A stretch of DNA of 64,000 bases from Isoetes taiwanensis. Lineage: Eukaryota > Streptophyta > Lycopodiopsida > Isoetales > Isoetaceae. Shown piece after piece: positions 59,402 through 64,000 of the stretch (the first letter of the stretch is position 1; the number at the start of each line of letters is the position of its first letter). Both the position numbers and the translations under genes were made by a program. The DNA is taken from the NCBI GenBank assembly GCA_021234155.1, contig JAJEKV010000008.1, positions 12,859,406-12,923,405 of the forward strand, given 5' to 3'. Below the pieces are notes generated by a model. It was not told the origin of the DNA, made no database searches, and was given only the letters and a program-made list of their open reading frames with translations.

Positions 59402-59930
59402 TAAGTGTCCTAACGTGTCCCCCAACCTTCTTAACCGGCGGACCGCACGCTAGCTTCTCCTTCCCTTAGACGCTAAGGCGGCATTGAATTTTGCATCATT
59501 CTTTTTTGTTTCTGGATGTAGATAAATTTATTCTATTCTATTCTATTCAATTCTATTCTTAGTGGTTGTATATTGCTCCACACGAGTAAAAAAATTGTCG
59601 AGACAACACATGCAATCCGAAATAAGATAACTTGCAATAGCATAACTTGAAATTTTACAAACAATTCAATTGCTTTTTTTTTTTTTCGCAGAAAACACAG
59701 CCGATCTTTTGTGGATATGATTTTGACTTTCTGTTCCCCCAGCTAAGCGGTGCCGCCAGCCGGAATAGTTGGAAAATCACCGTGAAGATAAACATCTAGC
59801 AAATTTCAAGCTCATTTTTTTCCCCATCAAGGAATTAACCACCTGAAAAAAATTGTAGTGAAATTTTCTAGCGGTCCAGTCGTTCAAACAACCATACCAA
59901 TTTCTTTCTTTTGTCCACATCGATCTTTCA
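59402..59930. other. No gene; (ATTCT)n at 59530-59560
   Basis: An attct pentamer array on the plus strand lies at about 59531-59561, and its complement (agaat)n at 59934-59956. The two are inverted about 400 bp apart. T-run at 59672-59684. No coding evidence. Confidence 0.5.
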
Positions 59931-59933
59931 TTT

Positions 59934-60420
59934 GAATAGAATAGAATAGAATAGAGTTTTCATCATCCACGAGAGAAGGTCTTTAGACGGGGAATGGAAC
60001 TCCTATGAGCCCTTGTCAGAGGAGTCTCCAATACAACTTCCCCTGCCAGTTAGAGGAGTCTCTAACACAACTTTACTACTAGTTAGAGGAGTCCCTAGCA
60101 CAAATTCACAGCCATGAGGAGGAGACTTTGCGAGAGAAACTTCTAATAGAAATGCCCAGCGTGAGAGAGACCCAACAAAATTCCTATGAGTCATTCTCAA
60201 AGGAATCTTCAGTGCAACTTCTTGTCGTAAGGAGGAGTGCTTGTCAACATTGGGAGAGAGGCCCATTTTCCTTCTTCTGGTGCTTCTACTTATCTGAGAT
60301 CAAGATGTAGTGCCTACTACCGCAAGGCATGAGAAATAGATACGTCTATCATAGGAACTTTTGTGGTATTGCCCCCAGAGGTGGATCTAACTCGTGGAAT
60401 TAGTTTGAGACTAATCAGTG
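59934..60420 (-). mobile_element. Diverged LINE 3' end with (AGAAT)n tail and tandem repeats
   Basis: (AGAAT)n at 59934-59956, then gagttttcatcatccacgag, which resembles the conserved LINE end (ttttatcatccgcggag). Beyond it the LINE similarity is lost. Positions 60005-60110 hold three units of about 38 bp around agttagaggagtctctaac. Confidence 0.4.
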
Positions 60421-60423
60421 CAA

Positions 60424-60985
60424 GGGAAGGAAGGAAGGAAGGAAGGTTCTTTTATCATCCGCGGAGGCCAATCGCCTATGGGACCCAAATTATACGGCAG
60501 TAAAGAAGCCCGTTGCTACCCGGATTAAAAAAAACCCCCCTTAGGGAGGGAAAACCGTCGCAAAGAACAAACCTCGCCGGGGCCTGTACAAATATACATA
60601 TATACCGGAATTCCCAAGACCTCGTATTTAGGGGCGAGGTGAGTCCGCTAGATCAAAACCTCCCGGAGGTAGGAGCCAAGGATCGAACCGATGGCGCATC
60701 GAAAGTAGCTCGTCGGTAGGCGCACCGTGTCGCACTGCCAATGTAGCGAGCCCGGATCTGACTATAGGCTGGACAACTCTGGAAGGCATGGCTTTCATCC
60801 TCAACAACCCCCAGCGGGGCAACACTGACAAAGCCTAACCCGGCGCTGCTCTCCAACCCGGCTGACCGCCTCGCCGAAGATGGTGGACCCTGTTCAATGG
60901 ACGCTGATAATCCTGCGGCTTCTTCATGGGCAACCGAGAACGTTGGTAGAGTTGTGGGCCTCGAACCAGGGGAAGACATGTCTAT
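60424..60985 (-). mobile_element. 5'-truncated LINE 3' end with (AAGG)n tail
   Basis: Tail (aagg)n at 60425-60446, then ttcttttatcatccgcggag, cgcctatgggaccca, cccggattaaaaaaa, agggaaaaccgtcgc. The minus-strand frame 60653-60979 contains VEDESHAFQSCPAYSQIRAR, the C-terminal EDExHxFxxCPxYxxxRxRY-type motif of this LINE, with LAPTSGRF following. Truncated near 60985. Confidence 0.8.
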
Positions 60986-61560
60986 ACAATTAGCCTAGAA
61001 TGATGTTGACAAGGTGACATGTTCACATAAAATTTTGACTGAGAAATTGTTGCAGCATGAAACTAGACATGTGAAGACATCTACCTGTGATTTGGAGATG
61101 GTGGGCCTTTCTATCAAACTTGTGGCAGCATGACACTGAGCAGATAGAGGCGCCCACAGTTGATTTATCAGAACTGAATCTACATATTATCAAGGCAAAA
61201 GAAAGGGATAGTTGCTTGGATATAGATGAGGTGGTATATTTTTTCATCAAAATGGTGCATATACAAGCTTGTGGCATCATCTCAACTAGCAGGGTGGAAG
61301 CAGCACGACCCGACAAGATCCTCAACATCTTCTAGTTCATTTCGAGGGACAATCTTTAGGGCTTCATATATGGTGCGATATGGCAAGCACCTAAAAGGCA
61401 CTAGTTTCTTAGTATAGGAAGATCTTACTCCAGCTCATCTTTGCAGATGAAGAGAAGAATTATGCAAGATAAGAGAAGCTCGCTAAGAAAAGAAGTGGAC
61501 AGTATCTCAAAAGTATATTGAAGAGTTAAGGCTCGCCTTCAGTCAAGGCTTCCTGTTTTA
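60986..61560. other. Open frame of unknown nature at 61087-61335
   Basis: An 83-codon plus-strand frame (WWAFLSNLWQHDTEQIEAPT, then LDIDEVVYFFIKMVHIQACG) has ordinary amino-acid use and could be an exon or mobile-element fragment. A shadow frame lies on the minus strand. No family or splice support. Confidence 0.3.
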
Positions 61561-61591
61561 TTCTTTATTGTGACCATTTATATGCCCATTG

Positions 61592-63060
<1,469 letters not shown>

Positions 63061-63065
63061 GCATA

Positions 63066-63290
63066 ATGGAATTGAATTGATATTTATCGTCCATGGGGAC
63101 CAAACGTTCTATGGGACCCCATATAAGAAAGAGCACATGACCTATTACTGTCCAGGAGTAAAAAATTTTGCTCTTGAAAACCCTGCGTATGGCAATAAGA
63201 ATATCTCTGCCACAAGAATCTTTCGGGTGCTCAGCAACAATTTGGAAGAAAAGATTTATGTAAAAGTTTACAATGAGTTACTCAGGTGAA
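63066..63290 (-). mobile_element. Short LINE 3' end with ATTGA-type tail
   Basis: ggaattgaattgat (63069-63082) precedes atttatcgtccatggggacc and ttctatgggacccca, then ggagtaaaaaattttgct where other copies have ggattaaaacccc. It is the most diverged and shortest copy of the family in the window. Confidence 0.65.
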
Positions 63291-63406
63291 TTGGATGGAA
63301 ACACTGACTAATTTGACTCTTGGAGCTCTATTAGTTTTTTCTTTCTATGAAAGCTTGACATTTTTTGGTATTTCAACCATCTATAGTCGGTTGTTAGTTA
63401 ATTTTT

Positions 63407-64000
63407 TTTTTGATGAACGTGGACCTTTATTACTTCAAAAGAATACAAAGAGTACATGGGGGACTCAAATCCCAGTGGAGAAGATATCACTAGAGCAACA
63501 CTACCCACCACATACATAACATTGAAAAGTAGAGAACACAGATCACCATGAGCACAACTGTTTGCTATGAGTAGGTGTGAATCTGAAGATGTTGCTCCCA
63601 AATGACACTTTTGATGTCATCCTTTAAGGAAGAACACTTGTACACCTTCACAATGCGACTACGGGCATCGCTAAGCACTTGCGTATCTGAAAAGAGCTGT
63701 CCCTTGAAGATGAGGAGATTTCGTCTCTTCCAGATGGACCAGATGATCCAAGCAGATGCTAAGTGGAAAGCCCTCTTTGCCAACTTATCCCAAGAACTAG
63801 GATAGACTAACAATAGGACCTGCTGACTATTCAAGTCACAATGGAAAAGACTCGAAGCCAACGCCAAGCGGCCTAACATGGTGAGACAAGAAAAGCAAAG
63901 GCTCAATTGTCCTCCCTCCTCTCTGCGTGCAAAGAGGGCAAATCACGCAGACTTTCGACTAAATCGATGAACAAATGTTTACCCAAGACGCATCTATGAG
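63407..64000 (-). mobile_element. L1-type LINE 3' end (reverse-transcriptase zinc-binding C-terminus)
   Basis: On the minus strand the element ends in an A-run (plus T-run 63402-63411). The frame 63565-63906 carries CFSCLTMLGRLALAS and ASAWIIWSIWKRRNLLIFKG, the W-x-IWKxRNxxIF signature of the zf-RVT domain at the C-terminus of plant L1-type LINEs. Upstream (63905-63960) ICPLCTQREEGG supplies the CxxC half of that zinc-binding domain after a frame change. It continues past the right edge. It differs from the microsatellite-tailed LINE family in its tail and C-terminal motif. Confidence 0.85.

Overview
The window is nuclear DNA from a land plant with a large, repeat-rich genome. The reasons are GT/AG introns, a plant S-like RNase T2 gene, a chromodomain Ty3/gypsy retrotransposon primed by initiator tRNA-Met, L1-type and microsatellite-tailed LINEs, and very low gene density. 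Nothing fixes the species. The mix would suit a fern, lycophyte, bryophyte or gymnosperm as well as an angiosperm.

Layout. 1-1140: decayed protein kinase gene on the minus strand, cut by the window edge. 3.5-4.9 kb: 5'-truncated LINE. 5-13 kb: mostly featureless AT-rich DNA with short tandem repeats and a possible poly(A)-tailed retroelement remnant. 13.1-16.1 kb: broken transposase-like gene on the plus strand. 16.4-18.5 kb: two small unrecognised genes and a palindromic minisatellite. 19.0-19.6 kb: C-rich to G-rich fold-back minisatellite. 19.8-23.8 kb: broken multi-exon gene on the minus strand with a Ulp1-type protease end. 27.8-45.4 kb: a LINE (minus strand) split in its endonuclease region by a 12.5-kb chromovirus at 31072-43611. 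45.4-49.2 kb: tandem and inverted repeats, a homopurine tract, possible exons and a hairpin array. 49.9-58.0 kb: a duplicated segment, one copy of which is split by a 4.4-kb insertion with a 9-bp target-site duplication. 58.3-59.35 kb: an intact three-exon RNase T2 gene, the only convincing intact host gene. 59.9-64 kb: LINE 3' ends, a tetranucleotide array and an L1-type LINE at the right edge.

The most unusual object is in the chromovirus. Between its primer-binding site and its pol region, in the sense direction, lies a broken reading frame (40610-41597, minus) that reads as a histone H3/CenH3-like protein. It has an H3-like N-terminal tail with lysines at the K4 and K9 positions, a long acidic/proline-rich linker, and recognisable pieces of all the histone-fold helices. 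The same element encodes an integrase with a C-terminal chromodomain. I see no recognisable gag. The present copy cannot make the full protein because of two in-frame TAG codons and at least four frame changes. The two LTRs also differ mainly by small indels, so some frame changes could be assembly errors.

The history can be partly ordered. The LINE was present first. The chromovirus then entered it, leaving a 5-bp duplication that still shows the uninterrupted LINE reading frame. A short pol-III-type element with long A-tracts entered the chromovirus integrase later.
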